Shown: positions 43,611 through 53,407, numbered from the stretch's first letter. The stretch is 64,000 bases of DNA from Neptuniibacter victor (GCA_027943745.1 AP025763.1:3100001-3164000), one strand, 5' to 3'. The notes: generated by a model from the sequence alone, not told the origin. Translations and numbers: made by a program.

Positions 43611-44162
43611 CTAAATACCAAATACTAAACTGCGATATTTCTGCCAATCAAAAGAGGGGCCTGGATCTGTTTTACGAATAGGCGCAATATCGCAATGCCC
43701 TACAATACGATCCAAAGTAATTGCAGGATAACGCTCCTGTATAGCTCGGGTAACCTCCGCTAACTGTTTATATTGAATATCGGTATAAGGCTCATCATCA
43801 GTGCCTTCTAACTCAATCCCAAGCGAAAAATCATTACAGCCATCTCGTCCTTGATATTCTGAAATACCGGCATGCCAGGCCCTTTTTGAAAAAGGCACAA
43901 ATTGCACTATTCGCCCTGTTCGCTCTATCAACAGATGCGACGAAACTTGTAGCTCTTTAATTTCCTCAAAAAACGGATCAACCGCGACAGGAAGCTGATT
44001 TTGAAAAAACTGCTCTATGTAACCTCCCCCGTATCGACCTGGCGGTAAACTTATATTATGAATCACCAATAACGAGATCTCTTCCTCAGAAGGCCGTTCA
44101 TTATAATTAGGCGATTGAACCTGCTCAGCGCCATCCAAGTAATGATTTTCGTCTATTAGCAC
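43611..44162 (-). CDS. ampD: 1,6-anhydro-N-acetylmuramyl-L-alanine amidase
   Basis: AmpD cleaves the peptide from anhydro-muropeptides in the cytoplasm during cell-wall recycling and so limits AmpC induction where present. The 183 residues match E. coli AmpD: LLVIHNISLPPGRYGG with the zinc His, VPFSKRAWHAGISEYQGRDGCNDFSLGIELEGTD, and the later zinc ligands in VGHCDIAPIRKTDPGPSFDW. The start appears to be GTG 44162, with GGGGAAGAGG directly before it. It is divergent from nadC, the usual arrangement in Pseudomonas relatives. Confidence 0.95.
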   Translation of the reverse strand: MLIDENHYLDGAEQVQSPNYNERPSEEEISLLVIHNISLPPGRYGGGYIEQFFQNQLPVAVDPFFEEIKELQVSSHLLIERTGRIVQFVPFSKRAWHAGISEYQGRDGCNDFSLGIELEGTDDEPYTDIQYKQLAEVTRAIQERYPAITLDRIVGHCDIAPIRKTDPGPSFDWQKYRSLVFGI

Positions 44163-44343
44163 CCTCTTCCCCCTATCCGCTAAAGCCTAGATTAGCTAGA
44201 ATTACGCTTCTAAAAAAACAATACCCTATAGTAATACGCTCCAAGATAGAGCCACCAACCACAACTTTTGCAGAGAATCTCTACCACTCTCCAATAGTAC
44301 CAGTGGCGGCCATTGCAGAGCACTTAAATATCAGGATAAAAAC

Positions 44344-45189
44344 ATGCTTAAACGTGCAGAGATACAGCACCTTATTCCAGAAGCCGTCACTTATGCGCTA
44401 CGTGAAGATATAGGTAACGGTGATATCACTGCCCAACTCATTCCTGAATCCCAGCAAGCAACGGCACGCATTATCAGCCGCCAAAATGCCGTCATCTGCG
44501 GTATCGATTGGGTTAATGAAGTATTTAAGCAAGTTGATCCAACACTCACACTCGATTGGCAAGTGGATGATGGTGACTTACTTAAAAAAGACCAAGTCAT
44601 TTTTTATGCCAAAGGCTCTGCACGTAGTTTATTAACCGCGGAGCGCGCCGCCTTAAACTTCCTGCAAACACTTTCGGGCACGGCAACCGTTAGCAAATTC
44701 TATGCAGATAAAGTATCCGACACCTCGGTGAAATTACTGGATACTCGTAAAACCCTACCCGGGCTTCGTTTTGCTCAAAAGTATGCAGTTACCTGCGGCG
44801 GCTGCTACAACCACCGCATCGGTTTATTCGACGCTTTTCTGATCAAAGAAAACCATATAATGGCCTGCGGCGGCATCAAAGAAGCGATCGATACCGCGAA
44901 GGGAAACGAGCCGGGAAAACCGGTCGAAGTAGAAGTGGAAAGCATGGATGAACTTCAGCAAGCACTGACGGCCGGGGCCGACATTATCATGCTAGATAAT
45001 TTTTCACTAGATGACATGAGAAGTGCAGTTGGACTCGCACAAGGCCAAGCCAAACTAGAAGCGTCTGGCGGAATAACTGATGAAACGCTGCATCCCATCG
45101 CAGAAACAGGGGTCGACTTTATCTCCATAGGCGCGCTAACTAAACACTGCCAAGCTATCGATCTATCTATGCGCTTGGTTGAAGCATAA
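44344..45189 (+). CDS. nadC: Nicotinate-nucleotide pyrophosphorylase (quinolinate phosphoribosyltransferase)
   Basis: NadC makes nicotinate mononucleotide from quinolinate and PRPP in NAD synthesis. The 281 residues show [93 protein letters not shown] and EASGGI, all core segments of the family. ATG 44344 has GGATAAAAAC before it. It lies next to ampD and the pil genes, as in many gammaproteobacteria. Confidence 0.96.
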   Translation: MLKRAEIQHLIPEAVTYALREDIGNGDITAQLIPESQQATARIISRQNAVICGIDWVNEVFKQVDPTLTLDWQVDDGDLLKKDQVIFYAKGSARSLLTAERAALNFLQTLSGTATVSKFYADKVSDTSVKLLDTRKTLPGLRFAQKYAVTCGGCYNHRIGLFDAFLIKENHIMACGGIKEAIDTAKGNEPGKPVEVEVESMDELQQALTAGADIIMLDNFSLDDMRSAVGLAQGQAKLEASGGITDETLHPIAETGVDFISIGALTKHCQAIDLSMRLVEA

Positions 45190-45247
45190 CCTTAAAGAAC
45201 GATTTACTACCAAACTCATCAAACTTAACGTATACAGTGAACACATT

Positions 45248-45282
45248 AAAAAAGGCTGAAGGGTTATCCCTCAGCCTTTTTT
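45248..45282. terminator. Bidirectional intrinsic terminator
   Basis: AAAAAAGGCTGAAGGG (45248-45263) pairs with CCCTCAGCCTTTTTT (45268-45282) with one bulge, between nadC and the convergent 113-residue gene; A and T runs flank both sides. Confidence 0.92.
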
Positions 45283-45302
45283 AATTCTTAGAAAACTACT
45301 CT

Positions 45303-45644
45303 TTATTGGCAAGTATTAGACGCTAACTTCTGCCAATCATCCTCTTTTTGAATTTTTACAACGTCGTAGATCTCAACCCTTACCGTTGTGACACCTTTCG
45401 ATCTTAAAATCTGACATGCTTTATCTGCTGCATGATGAGGATTAGTTTTATCCGCAATAACACCAATCGCCATGACCGAATCATCGTGCCACCATACTGG
45501 ACGTGCGGGAAACTCCTCTAACTCTAAAAGCGCGTTTTCAGAAGCACTTTTAGCTTGTGGAGTCAGCTTTACCGTAGAATTTGCGATATACCAAGTTACG
45601 CCGACACATGCGGCGATTAGAATAATTATTATTGTTCGTTTCAT
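45303..45644 (-). CDS. Small membrane-anchored protein of unknown function
   Basis: This is a 113-residue protein with a single N-terminal hydrophobic helix (MKRTIIIILIAACVGVTWYIA), probably a membrane anchor or uncleaved signal, and a soluble remainder with two cysteines (residue 77 region AADKACQIL and C-terminal SNTCQ). I do not recognise a family. It lies directly behind pilA but after a good terminator, so it likely has its own promoter or is read through at low level. ATG 45644 is chosen, with GGA six bases upstream. Confidence 0.6.
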   Translation of the reverse strand: MKRTIIIILIAACVGVTWYIANSTVKLTPQAKSASENALLELEEFPARPVWWHDDSVMAIGVIADKTNPHHAADKACQILRSKGVTTVRVEIYDVVKIQKEDDWQKLASNTCQ

Positions 45645-45657
45645 TTTTTTCCAACTA

Positions 45658-45685
45658 TAAAAAGGGAGCAAAGGCTCCCTTTTTA
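45658..45685 (-). terminator. Intrinsic terminator after pilA
   Basis: TAAAAAGGGAGC (45658-45669) pairs with GCTCCCTTTTTA (45674-45685) around a four-base loop. On the minus strand the hairpin ends in five T residues, 19 bases behind the pilA stop. Confidence 0.9.
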
Positions 45686-45703
45686 TATATTAACTTCCTT
45701 ATC

Positions 45704-46135
45704 TTAACAAAGGCCAGCCGCTACACAAGTCCCACCAGGAGTCCAAGTCACTGCACCACTACTTATTGCAGGAGTCAGCGAGTAATCCAAACCATCCACA
45801 GAACTTGTTCCAGTTGCTGTAATAACACCATTCGCACCTAAAGCAAGAGTTGATACATATTGCCCCTGAGTACCTGTATTTGTAATCGTTGTAGCAGATG
45901 GGATGCCATATGTACCCGCAGCCAAACTAGCAACGTTTGTAAGAGCATTGGTCTGCACAGCCACTTCAACAGCCGTTTTAACTGCACCAGTTGCAGCCAT
46001 AACCTCAGAAAAGCGAGCTTTTTTAGTATACGTTTGGTAAGCAGGCAACGCTATGGCTGCCAAAATGCCGATAATTGCCACAACAATCATCAATTCAATC
46101 AGGGTAAAACCTTGTTGTTTCGTATTCATTTTCAT
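45704..46135 (-). CDS. pilA: Type IV major pilin
   Basis: This 143-residue pilin subunit has a short positive leader (MKMNTKQQG) cleaved by PilD before F, the conserved Glu5 in [24 protein letters not shown], and the hydrophobic assembly helix. The body is rich in Thr, Ala, Gly and Ser. Two cysteines near the end ([10 protein letters not shown]) close the C-terminal D-loop, with only five residues between them. It is divergent from pilBCD, the classic Pseudomonas-like arrangement. The small D-loop is typical of group IVa pilins. Confidence 0.94.
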   Translation of the reverse strand: MKMNTKQQGFTLIELMIVVAIIGILAAIALPAYQTYTKKARFSEVMAATGAVKTAVEVAVQTNALTNVASLAAGTYGIPSATTITNTGTQGQYVSTLALGANGVITATGTSSVDGLDYSLTPAISSGAVTWTPGGTCVAAGLC

Positions 46136-46231
46136 TTTTATTTCTCCAGCGAAAAAAATTCCTTGGGATCAACCAAGTCCTTTGATTGTAGCGTATTTTT
46201 TACAACACGCCAGTGACCAATTAAGAAATAT

Positions 46232-46260
46232 CTTATAAACAGTATAGTGCGCATTTTCAA
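46232..46260 (-). promoter_or_regulatory. Candidate sigma-70 promoter of pilA
   Basis: On the minus strand TTGAAA (46260-46255) and TATAAG (46237-46232) are 17 bp apart, about 95 bases upstream of the pilA start. In Pseudomonas pilA uses a sigma-54 promoter; I could not find a convincing GG-N10-GC element here. Confidence 0.5.
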
Positions 46261-46331
46261 ACCGCGTTGCAAATGCTATTTTAAGGTATGATCTGAGTCA
46301 ATTCATGGAATGATATTAAGGGGTTACGATT

Positions 46332-48062
46332 TTGCAGCCGAGTCAACCGCTCAGCGGATTAGCAAAAAGACTGGTAAATGAGGGTGTGTGTTCTGCTGAT
46401 GTCGCGGCAGATGCGGCACTTCAATGCAGAGAAAAGCAGCAAACCTTTATCTCTTATGTCATCGAACAACGGCTGGTCAGCGCTTATAGGGCAGCCGCAG
46501 CAGCCTCCGAAGAATTTGGCATCCCCCTATTAGATCTTGATGCCATGGACATGACCACTCTGCCCCAAGGCCTAATCAACGACTCCCTGATCACAAAACA
46601 TCATGCGCTGCCGCTGCAAAAGCGCGACAACCGCCTATTTGTTGCAATCTCTGATCCGACAAACATTCAAGCACTCGATGAATTTAAATTTCAGAGCGGC
46701 ATCACCACTGAAGCGATCATTGTTGAAGAGGATAAACTCAGCAAAGCCATTGAATCCTTCTTAGATAATCAAGGCTCTGCACTTGATGATTTAGATGATA
46801 GCGATCTAGATAACCTTGAAATCGACGATTCTTTACCCACCGACAAAGAGGAAGAGTCATCAGAAGATGCTGCCAATGATGCCCCTATTGTTCGCTTTGT
46901 AAATAAGATCCTGCTCGACTCGATTAAAAATGGCGCATCCGATATACATTTTGAACCTTACGAGAAAAGTTACCGTATTCGTAGCCGAATCGATGGAATC
47001 CTGCAAGAGATCGCAAAACCACCATCAAACCTTGCTTCTCGACTTTCCGCACGACTAAAAGTCATGTCGCAGATGGATATTTCAGAACGACGCGTCCCTC
47101 AAGATGGGCGCATCAAAATGAAGATATCAAAAAACCGCGCGATCGACTTTCGTGTCAATACACTCCCTACGCTTTGGGGGGAGAAAATCGTACTGCGTAT
47201 TTTAGACCCTAGTAGCGCCAAAATGGGTGTAGAAGCACTAGGCTTTGCAGATTTCCAAAAAGAGATGTATCTCAGCACTCTACATAAGCCACAAGGCATG
47301 GTGCTTGTCACAGGACCCACCGGTAGCGGTAAAACAGTCAGCCTCTATACCGGCTTGAACATACTCAATACCGAAGAGCGAAACATATCCACCGCTGAAG
47401 ACCCTGTAGAGATCAATCTAGAGGGGATAAACCAAGTACATGTAAACGCAAAAGTAGGCCTAACTTTTGCCGAAGCACTTAGGGCTTTTCTTCGTCAAGA
47501 CCCTGATATCGTAATGGTTGGTGAGATTCGAGATTTGGAAACAGCTGAAATTTCGATTAAAGCCGCGCAAACTGGACATATGGTACTTTCAACACTACAT
47601 ACCAACAGTGCACCCGAAACCCTGACTCGCTTGAGAAACATGGGAGTTCCTGCGTTCAATATTGCGACCTCCGTCAGCCTTATTATCGCCCAACGTTTAG
47701 GACGTCGCTTATGCGAAAGTTGCAAGCAGGCAATCACACTGCCCGAAGCGACACTTAAAGAGGAAGGTTTCTCTACCGAAGGCGGATTTAGCAATGAAGA
47801 GTTACAGAATCTATCCCTTTACGAACCAAATCATGACGGCTGCAGCAAATGCAATCGCGGTTACAAAGGCCGAGTAGGCGTGTATGAAATGCTAGCCATG
47901 TCACCGGAGATTGCCGAAGTGATTATGGAAAACGGCAACTCATTAGATATACTGAAAGTAGCAAAATCTCAAGGCTTCCAAAGCCTGAGGCTTTCAGCCC
48001 TGAAAAAAGTAGCCGAGGGGATCACTAGCCTCGAAGAGATGAACCGGGTCATTAAAACCTAA
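46332..48062 (+). CDS. pilB: Type IV pilus assembly ATPase
   Basis: PilB drives pilus extension on the cytoplasmic side of the inner membrane. The 576 residues have an N-terminal MshE/T2SSE-N part (about 1-150), an acidic linker (DDLDDSDLDNLEIDD), and the ATPase domain with GPTGSGKTVSLYTGL (about 327-341), the Asp box DPDIVMVGEIRDLETAEI, HMVLSTLHTNSA, and a zinc tetra-cysteine element (CESCK and CSKCNRGYKGRVG, about 460-520). It starts with TTG 46332, which has AAGGGG eight bases upstream; no ATG nearby fits. Confidence 0.96.
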   Translation: MQPSQPLSGLAKRLVNEGVCSADVAADAALQCREKQQTFISYVIEQRLVSAYRAAAAASEEFGIPLLDLDAMDMTTLPQGLINDSLITKHHALPLQKRDNRLFVAISDPTNIQALDEFKFQSGITTEAIIVEEDKLSKAIESFLDNQGSALDDLDDSDLDNLEIDDSLPTDKEEESSEDAANDAPIVRFVNKILLDSIKNGASDIHFEPYEKSYRIRSRIDGILQEIAKPPSNLASRLSARLKVMSQMDISERRVPQDGRIKMKISKNRAIDFRVNTLPTLWGEKIVLRILDPSSAKMGVEALGFADFQKEMYLSTLHKPQGMVLVTGPTGSGKTVSLYTGLNILNTEERNISTAEDPVEINLEGINQVHVNAKVGLTFAEALRAFLRQDPDIVMVGEIRDLETAEISIKAAQTGHMVLSTLHTNSAPETLTRLRNMGVPAFNIATSVSLIIAQRLGRRLCESCKQAITLPEATLKEEGFSTEGGFSNEELQNLSLYEPNHDGCSKCNRGYKGRVGVYEMLAMSPEIAEVIMENGNSLDILKVAKSQGFQSLRLSALKKVAEGITSLEEMNRVIKT

Positions 48063-48080
48063 TAACAGGATACGTTTTTT

Positions 48081-49301
48081 ATGGCTAAAGAAGCCAAGCT
48101 ACAAACCTTTATCTGGCAAGGTAAAGATAAGAGCGGCAATAAGAGCAAGGGGAAAGTCGATGCACCCAATGCATCCATTGCTAAAGCCCAGCTGCGTAAA
48201 CAAGGCATTCTACCTTCTAAGGTTGTCAAAGAGCGCGGAGCAAGCCTCTTTAGCACTAAATCAAAACCGATCAAACCCGTTGATATCGCCTTTTTTACCC
48301 GCCAAGTAGCCACTATGCTCAAATCTGGCGTTCCTCTCCTGCAGGGATTAGAGATCACGGCCGGCGGGGTAGAAAAAGACAAACTAAAAGATATTATTTA
48401 TGGGATTAAAAACGACGTAAACGGCGGTATAGATTTTTCAAGCGCACTGGCAAAATACCCCGAATATTTTGATGACCTCTACTGCAGCTTAGTCAGCGCA
48501 GGCGAGCAGTCAGGCGCACTGGAACAAATGCTAGACAGGGTTGCAACCTACAAAGAGAAACTGGAAAGCCTAAAAGCAAAAATCAAGAAAGCCCTCACCT
48601 ACCCAACCGCTGTTATTATTGTTGGCCTTGTCGTATCTGCTATCCTACTTGTAAAAGTAGTTCCCCAATTCCAAGATGTTTTTCAGAGCTTCGGAGCTGA
48701 CCTACCCGCGTTCACGCTATTTGTTATTGGATTATCTGAAGTAGCTCAAAAATGGTGGTGGATCGCGCTAATCGCGTTCGCCGCAGCCGGATTTACTTTT
48801 AAGAAGATTCATCAAAGATCTAAAAAATTTCGCGACTCAGTGGATAAAGCGATGCTTAAAATCCCCGTCATTGGAGGCATTCTCCACAACGCCTCAATTG
48901 CTCGCTTTTCTAGAACGCTCGCCACTACGTTTGCTGCAGGGGTACCTCTTGTTAACGCACTAGATTCCGCTGCTGGAGCCTCTGGCAATGCACTCTATCG
49001 TGACGCAATCATTCAAATTAGAAATGGTGTATCAACGGGGCAATCTTTGCAAAACGCAGTCACTATGACTGGCGTATTTCCCAACATGACGGTCCAGATG
49101 ATCGCTATTGGAGAAGAAGCCGGATCCTTGGAGATGATGCTTGAAAAAGTAGCTGATTTTTATGAGGAGCTCGTGGATAACGCCGTCGATAATCTATCTA
49201 GCTTACTAGAACCATTGATTATGGCGGTCTTAGGGGTTTTGGTCGGTGGCTTAGTTATCGCGATGTACCTCCCTATCTTCCAACTTGGCCAGGTCGTTTA
49301 A
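48081..49301 (+). CDS. pilC: Type IV pilus inner-membrane platform protein
   Basis: PilC is the polytopic platform of the pilus machine. The 406 residues consist of two T2SSF domains (about 75-195 and 275-395), with FFTRQVATMLKSGVPLLQGLEI and ARFSRTLATTFAAGVPLVNALDSA as their matching starts and three or four membrane helices (about 170-190, 220-240, 375-400). The N-terminal basic part (about 1-60) contacts PilB. It lies 18 bases behind pilB in the same operon. Confidence 0.95.
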   Translation: MAKEAKLQTFIWQGKDKSGNKSKGKVDAPNASIAKAQLRKQGILPSKVVKERGASLFSTKSKPIKPVDIAFFTRQVATMLKSGVPLLQGLEITAGGVEKDKLKDIIYGIKNDVNGGIDFSSALAKYPEYFDDLYCSLVSAGEQSGALEQMLDRVATYKEKLESLKAKIKKALTYPTAVIIVGLVVSAILLVKVVPQFQDVFQSFGADLPAFTLFVIGLSEVAQKWWWIALIAFAAAGFTFKKIHQRSKKFRDSVDKAMLKIPVIGGILHNASIARFSRTLATTFAAGVPLVNALDSAAGASGNALYRDAIIQIRNGVSTGQSLQNAVTMTGVFPNMTVQMIAIGEEAGSLEMMLEKVADFYEELVDNAVDNLSSLLEPLIMAVLGVLVGGLVIAMYLPIFQLGQVV

Positions 49302-49406
49302 CGAACTTCCAGAAATGAACTTTGATTTAGTTCTTAGCAACGATAAAAATTTCGCTTTGGATTTAAGCTAGAGAAAGCAGCATACGACCATAATTAAGAA
49401 GCCAAT

Positions 49407-50255
49407 ATGACAATTCTATCGATGATCGATCCGGCGTGGGCTATAGCCTGCGCCTTTATTTTTTCCCTATGTGTTGGCAGTTTTTTAAACGTAGTCATTC
49501 ACCGACTACCCATCATGATGGAACGGGAGTGGCTCGCTGAGCACAACGAAGACTCAAACGAACAAGAGCCATTCAACCTATCGATTCCAGCCTCTGCCTG
49601 CCCTCAATGCGCGCACAAAATCAGATGGTATGAAAACATACCCGTGCTAAGTTACGCTTACTTGCGAGCAAAGTGCTCCTCTTGTGGTCTACACATCCCT
49701 TTTCGTTACCCATTTATAGAACTATTCAGCGCCGTAACAGTTGCTTATATTGTCTACCTATTTGGCCTTAATGAGATTAGCCTCAGCTTATCGCTATTAA
49801 CTTGGGGTCTTATCTGTTTAATATTCATCGATATTGACCATCAACTGCTGCCCGACAAACTCACTTTCCCACTACTCTGGTTGGGACTTCTGGCCAATAG
49901 TTTCGGGCTATTTACATCGCTTGAAAGCGCAGTTTACGGCGCAATCGCTGGCTATTTAAGCTTATGGAGTGTGTATTGGGCTTTCAAGCTGCTGACCGGC
50001 AAGGAGGGCATGGGCTATGGTGATTTCAAGCTTCTAGCAGCCTTAGGCGCTTGGGCCGGAATCTCACAAATACCGCTTATTATATTATTAAGCTCCGTTG
50101 TTGGGGCCGTTCTCGGCATCGCTATGATTATCGGTAAAAAACAGGAACAACAAACCCCCATTCCGTTTGGCCCTTATTTAGCAATAGCCGGATGGATAGC
50201 ACTTCTATGGGGAGATAAAATCACCGGTGCTTATCTGCAGTTTGTAGGTTTATAA
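49407..50255 (+). CDS. pilD: Prepilin peptidase and N-methyltransferase
   Basis: PilD cleaves the leader of PilA and methylates the new N-terminus. The 282 residues show the SFLNVVIHRLP segment, the cytoplasmic zinc loop with four cysteines (CPQC about residue 64 and CSSC about residue 91), and the two aspartate active sites of the membrane peptidase: FIDIDHQLLPDKLTFPLLW and GMGYGDFKLLAALGAW (GxGD, about 203). The protein has about seven membrane segments. It is 105 bases behind pilC. Confidence 0.95.
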   Translation: MTILSMIDPAWAIACAFIFSLCVGSFLNVVIHRLPIMMEREWLAEHNEDSNEQEPFNLSIPASACPQCAHKIRWYENIPVLSYAYLRAKCSSCGLHIPFRYPFIELFSAVTVAYIVYLFGLNEISLSLSLLTWGLICLIFIDIDHQLLPDKLTFPLLWLGLLANSFGLFTSLESAVYGAIAGYLSLWSVYWAFKLLTGKEGMGYGDFKLLAALGAWAGISQIPLIILLSSVVGAVLGIAMIIGKKQEQQTPIPFGPYLAIAGWIALLWGDKITGAYLQFVGL

Positions 50256-50288
50256 AGAAGCCCGAAACCAAGTAGGTGGTATATAAAC

Positions 50289-50897
50289 ATGTTTGTCGTG
50301 GGCATTACGGGTGGTATTGGCTCTGGTAAAAGCGCTGTCACTGCAAAATTAGAGCAGTTAGGCATTGATATAATTGATACTGACATCGTAGCAAGAGAAG
50401 TGGTAGAACCCGGCACAAAAGCCTTAAAAGATATCCAATCTTATTTTGGTGACCGCGTACTCTCATCAGATGGAGCGTTAGATAGAGCAGCGCTCAGAGA
50501 AATTGTTTTCAGTGAGCCTGAAAAACGGAAATGGCTTGAAGCACTTCTTCATCCAATCATCAGAAATGAGACAATTAAACAGCTGAATAATGCGAGCTCA
50601 CCCTATGCCGTTCTAGCCTCACCACTTTTACTTGAAACAGATCAACATGAGCTAACTCAGCACATAGTGCTAATCGATGTTTCAGTAGAAACACAGATTG
50701 AACGAACGATCGCAAGAGATAACAATAACAGAAAACAAGTTGAAGCAATTATTGCTGCACAGATGAGCCGCACTGAAAAGCAAAGGAAGTCAGATATAAT
50801 CATCACTAATGACGAAGATCTTTCTGCACTTTACAATAAAGTCTCAGTACTACATGAAACCCTTAAACGATTAGCTTTGCAGGAAATAAAATCGTGA
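50289..50897 (+). CDS. coaE: Dephospho-CoA kinase
   Basis: CoaE does the last step of coenzyme A synthesis. The 202 residues have the P-loop [10 protein letters not shown] (about 7-16), [32 protein letters not shown] and the lid with [20 protein letters not shown]. It lies 33 bases behind pilD and overlaps yacG by four bases; pilD-coaE-yacG is a common gammaproteobacterial order. Confidence 0.95.
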   Translation: MFVVGITGGIGSGKSAVTAKLEQLGIDIIDTDIVAREVVEPGTKALKDIQSYFGDRVLSSDGALDRAALREIVFSEPEKRKWLEALLHPIIRNETIKQLNNASSPYAVLASPLLLETDQHELTQHIVLIDVSVETQIERTIARDNNNRKQVEAIIAAQMSRTEKQRKSDIIITNDEDLSALYNKVSVLHETLKRLALQEIKS

Positions 50898-51115
50898 GCA
50901 AACCAACCGTAAAGTGCCCGACTTGCCAAAAGAATCAACAATGGGATAGCAGCAATCCGTTTAGACCTTTTTGCAGTGAACGGTGCAAATTGGTTGACCT
51001 CGGCGCTTGGGCTAATGAGGAATATCAAATCCCTGAATCTAAATCAGCTAGCAATTACAGCAGCGCAGAAGATGAAGAGCAGATAGATCGAGACATTCCT
51101 CCAACCATGCATTAA
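50894..51115 (+). CDS. yacG: DNA gyrase inhibitor YacG
   Basis: This small zinc protein of 73 residues binds GyrB and inhibits gyrase in E. coli. It has the four zinc cysteines in KCPTCQKN (about 8-11) and [23 protein letters not shown] (about 27-31). It starts with GTG overlapping the coaE stop (GTGA), so it is translationally coupled. It ends five bases before the convergent Nudix gene. Confidence 0.93.
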   Translation: MSKPTVKCPTCQKNQQWDSSNPFRPFCSERCKLVDLGAWANEEYQIPESKSASNYSSAEDEEQIDRDIPPTMH

Positions 51116-51120
51116 AACGT

Positions 51121-52062
51121 TTAGGCACCCCAAGCACGTATAGACATCATGCCTTGGGCACCACACCTTTGCGCAGTAGCTAAATCCTCAACCGAAAGCC
51201 CACCTAGTGCATAAACAGGCATAGGACATTCGTTAGCTATCTTCCTAAAACACTCCCAACCTAACGGCTCAGCGTCAGGATGGGAGACTGTTTCAAGTAC
51301 TGGAGATAAGCTTATAAAATCAACACCCTTCAATGTAGCTAGCGCCAACTCGTCTTTATTATGGCATGAAGCACTTAGCCAGCGGCCTGAAAACCTTTCC
51401 CTATTTTCGAGAGAATCCAACCTAGAAGACGTCAGATGCAGGGCGTCTATGTTGTGCTGTTCCGCTAATTCAAGCGATGTATTAGCGATCAGAACACCCC
51501 CCTCTTCCTCACACAAACGATTTAATATCTGGTAAGCACCGATAAAGTCCCGCTCTGAAAAATCATGGGCTCTCAACATAATCGCTTCAGCCCCGGCAGA
51601 AATAGCTTGCCGACTAAAACGTTCTAAATCTGCCACATCAGAAAATGACGGTGTAATAGCTATCGAACTGGGTAATAGGCAAGCATCTACAATAGGTCGA
51701 TTGGCAGCAGGGAAAGCGTAACTATCCAGATCACTTTCCATTACCCACTGAACAGGTTGTCCCTCTCTCCCCCAAGGCTCACCCTCAAACTCACTCACCT
51801 CGAAAACATCTAGCAAAACTGATTTATCTTCGTAGTGATAAGGCACTTTAATCAAAGGCCGAGCGGTAACCACCTGTATACCCAGCTCCTCTTCAAGCTC
51901 ACGATTCAATGCACAAAGGGGCTCCTCTCCTGCCTCGACCTTGCCACCAGGAAATTCCCACAACCCACCTTGATGTTGGTTTGCAGAGCGCTTAGCTATT
52001 AAGTAATCACCTTTGGAATTACGGATAGCTGCTGCAGCAACATGAATCAATTTACGGCTCAC
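51121..52062 (-). CDS. Nudix hydrolase (MutT-like) fused to a thiamine-phosphate-synthase-like domain
   Basis: This 313-residue fusion has a MutT-type Nudix domain (about 1-130). The Nudix box GGKVEAGEEPLCALNRELEEELGI is complete, consistent with removal of oxidised dGTP. The C-terminal domain (about 140-313) resembles ThiE/TenI barrels (AISAGAEAIMLRAHDFSE, NIDALHLTSSRL, FISLSPVLETVSHPDAEPLGWECF, YALGGL, AQGMMSIRAWG). The same fusion is common in Pseudomonas-like bacteria next to argJ-secA. Whether the ThiE-like domain is active is unknown. Confidence 0.9.
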   Translation of the reverse strand: MSRKLIHVAAAAIRNSKGDYLIAKRSANQHQGGLWEFPGGKVEAGEEPLCALNRELEEELGIQVVTARPLIKVPYHYEDKSVLLDVFEVSEFEGEPWGREGQPVQWVMESDLDSYAFPAANRPIVDACLLPSSIAITPSFSDVADLERFSRQAISAGAEAIMLRAHDFSERDFIGAYQILNRLCEEEGGVLIANTSLELAEQHNIDALHLTSSRLDSLENRERFSGRWLSASCHNKDELALATLKGVDFISLSPVLETVSHPDAEPLGWECFRKIANECPMPVYALGGLSVEDLATAQRCGAQGMMSIRAWGA

Positions 52063-52111
52063 AATTATTCACTCTATAAAGAGATTAACTTTAACTAAGT
52101 CGACCAGTACG

Positions 52112-53332
52112 TTAACTACGGTAATCTGCATTAATGCTGACGTAATCATGAGAGAGATCCGTCGTCCAAACAGTTTCAGAGATAGCACCACGGTTTAGGA
52201 CAACGCGAATAAGAATTTCTTCAGCATCCATTACTGCCTGCCCTGCATCCTCTGTATAGGCTGCATCCCGGCCGCCATTACTTACGATACAAACATCCCC
52301 TAAATAGATCTCCAAAGCATCGAGATCTAAATCAGTAATTTCTGCACGCCCTACCACCGCCAAAATCCGCCCCCAATTCGGGTCCGAAGCAAACAGAGCA
52401 GTTTTGACTAACGGCGAATGCGCTATATCAAAAGCAGTTTTTAACGCCTCTTCTTGAGTCAAGGCAGACTCTACTTTGATCGTTACAAATTTAGTTGCCC
52501 CTTCCCCATCTCTAACGATGGCATGAGCCAACTCCTGCATAATAGACACCAATGAATCAGAAAACAGAGAAAGAAGCTCCTGATCGCCCTCAGACACCCT
52601 AACATCTGACTGAGCAGTGGCAACCAACATACATGAATCATTGGTTGAGGTATCACTATCAACCGTAATACGATTGAAAGACTGGTTTGTCGCATCAATG
52701 AGAAGCTGCTGAAGTAAAGACTGATCAATAGCGACATCCGTCGCTACATAACCCAACATGGTCGCCATATTAGGTTTAATCATCCCCGACCCTTTAGAGA
52801 TTCCTGTCAACGTAACAAGCTTCCCTTGATAGGAAAATTGAACTGACGCCCCTTTGATACGCGTGTCTGTGGTCAAAATCCCTTCTGCGGCTTCCATCCA
52901 ACCATCAACAGATAAAGCATTTTTGGCCGCAGGCAAGGCTGATATCAACTTTTCAACGGGAAGTTTTTCGCCGATGACGCCCGTAGAAAAGGGCAGAACT
53001 GAATCACTATCAACGCCACACAAGTCAGCTACAGCAGTACATGTAGCCACAGCATCATTCCAACCTTCCTGACCAGTACCGGCATTTGCATTACCCGTAT
53101 TTACAATGAAGTAACGGCTGATCGTGCTCTCTAGATGCTGCTTACATATCTGCACAGGCGCCGCGCAAAAAGCATTTTTTGTAAAAACACCCGCGACTGT
53201 CGCAGCATCACAAATTCGCATCAAAACAACATCTTTACGACCTGGCGTCTTAATACCGGCTGACGCTGTTCCTAGCTCAAAACCTGAAACCGCATGCATT
53301 TTGTTAGGGAAAGTATTAGAACCTACCGCCAT
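52112..53332 (-). CDS. argJ: Bifunctional glutamate N-acetyltransferase/amino-acid acetyltransferase
   Basis: ArgJ recycles the acetyl group from N-acetylornithine to glutamate in arginine synthesis. It is a self-cleaving enzyme: the nucleophile Thr is in KPNMATMLGYVATD (about residue 195 region), giving alpha and beta chains. Other conserved blocks are FTKNAFCAAPVQ, IVNTGNANAGTG, STGVIGEKLP, ISKGSGMI, TVDSDTSTNDSC, VRDGEGATKF and ASDPNWGRILAVVGRA. ATG 53332 is chosen because AAGGAG lies seven bases upstream; ATG 53338 is too close to it. It follows secA on the same strand. Confidence 0.95.
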   Translation of the reverse strand: MAVGSNTFPNKMHAVSGFELGTASAGIKTPGRKDVVLMRICDAATVAGVFTKNAFCAAPVQICKQHLESTISRYFIVNTGNANAGTGQEGWNDAVATCTAVADLCGVDSDSVLPFSTGVIGEKLPVEKLISALPAAKNALSVDGWMEAAEGILTTDTRIKGASVQFSYQGKLVTLTGISKGSGMIKPNMATMLGYVATDVAIDQSLLQQLLIDATNQSFNRITVDSDTSTNDSCMLVATAQSDVRVSEGDQELLSLFSDSLVSIMQELAHAIVRDGEGATKFVTIKVESALTQEEALKTAFDIAHSPLVKTALFASDPNWGRILAVVGRAEITDLDLDALEIYLGDVCIVSNGGRDAAYTEDAGQAVMDAEEILIRVVLNRGAISETVWTTDLSHDYVSINADYRS

Positions 53333-53351
53333 TTTCATTCTCCTTAGAGCA

Positions 53352-53375
53352 GAAAGCAGCCATCAGGCTGCTTTC
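53352..53375 (-). terminator. Hairpin between secA and argJ
   Basis: GAAAGCAGCC (53352-53361) pairs perfectly with GGCTGCTTTC (53366-53375) around a four-base loop, 33 bases behind the secA stop. No full T run follows on the minus strand (TTTCTGCTCT), so it may be a partial terminator or an RNA-stability hairpin. Confidence 0.55.
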
Positions 53376-53407
53376 AAATAGATCACATTACTGCCAGCTT
53401 GATTTAT

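Noticed and set aside
45860-46216. Open frame of 118 codons on the plus strand, Cys/Ser/Asn-rich
   Set aside because: It is opposite pilA, whose pilin signature is unambiguous; the composition is an antisense artefact.
46136-46331. Sigma-54 promoter expected for pilA
   Set aside because: I looked for TGGC-N8-TTGC and GG-N10-GC on the minus strand and found no convincing match; a sigma-70-like pair fits better.
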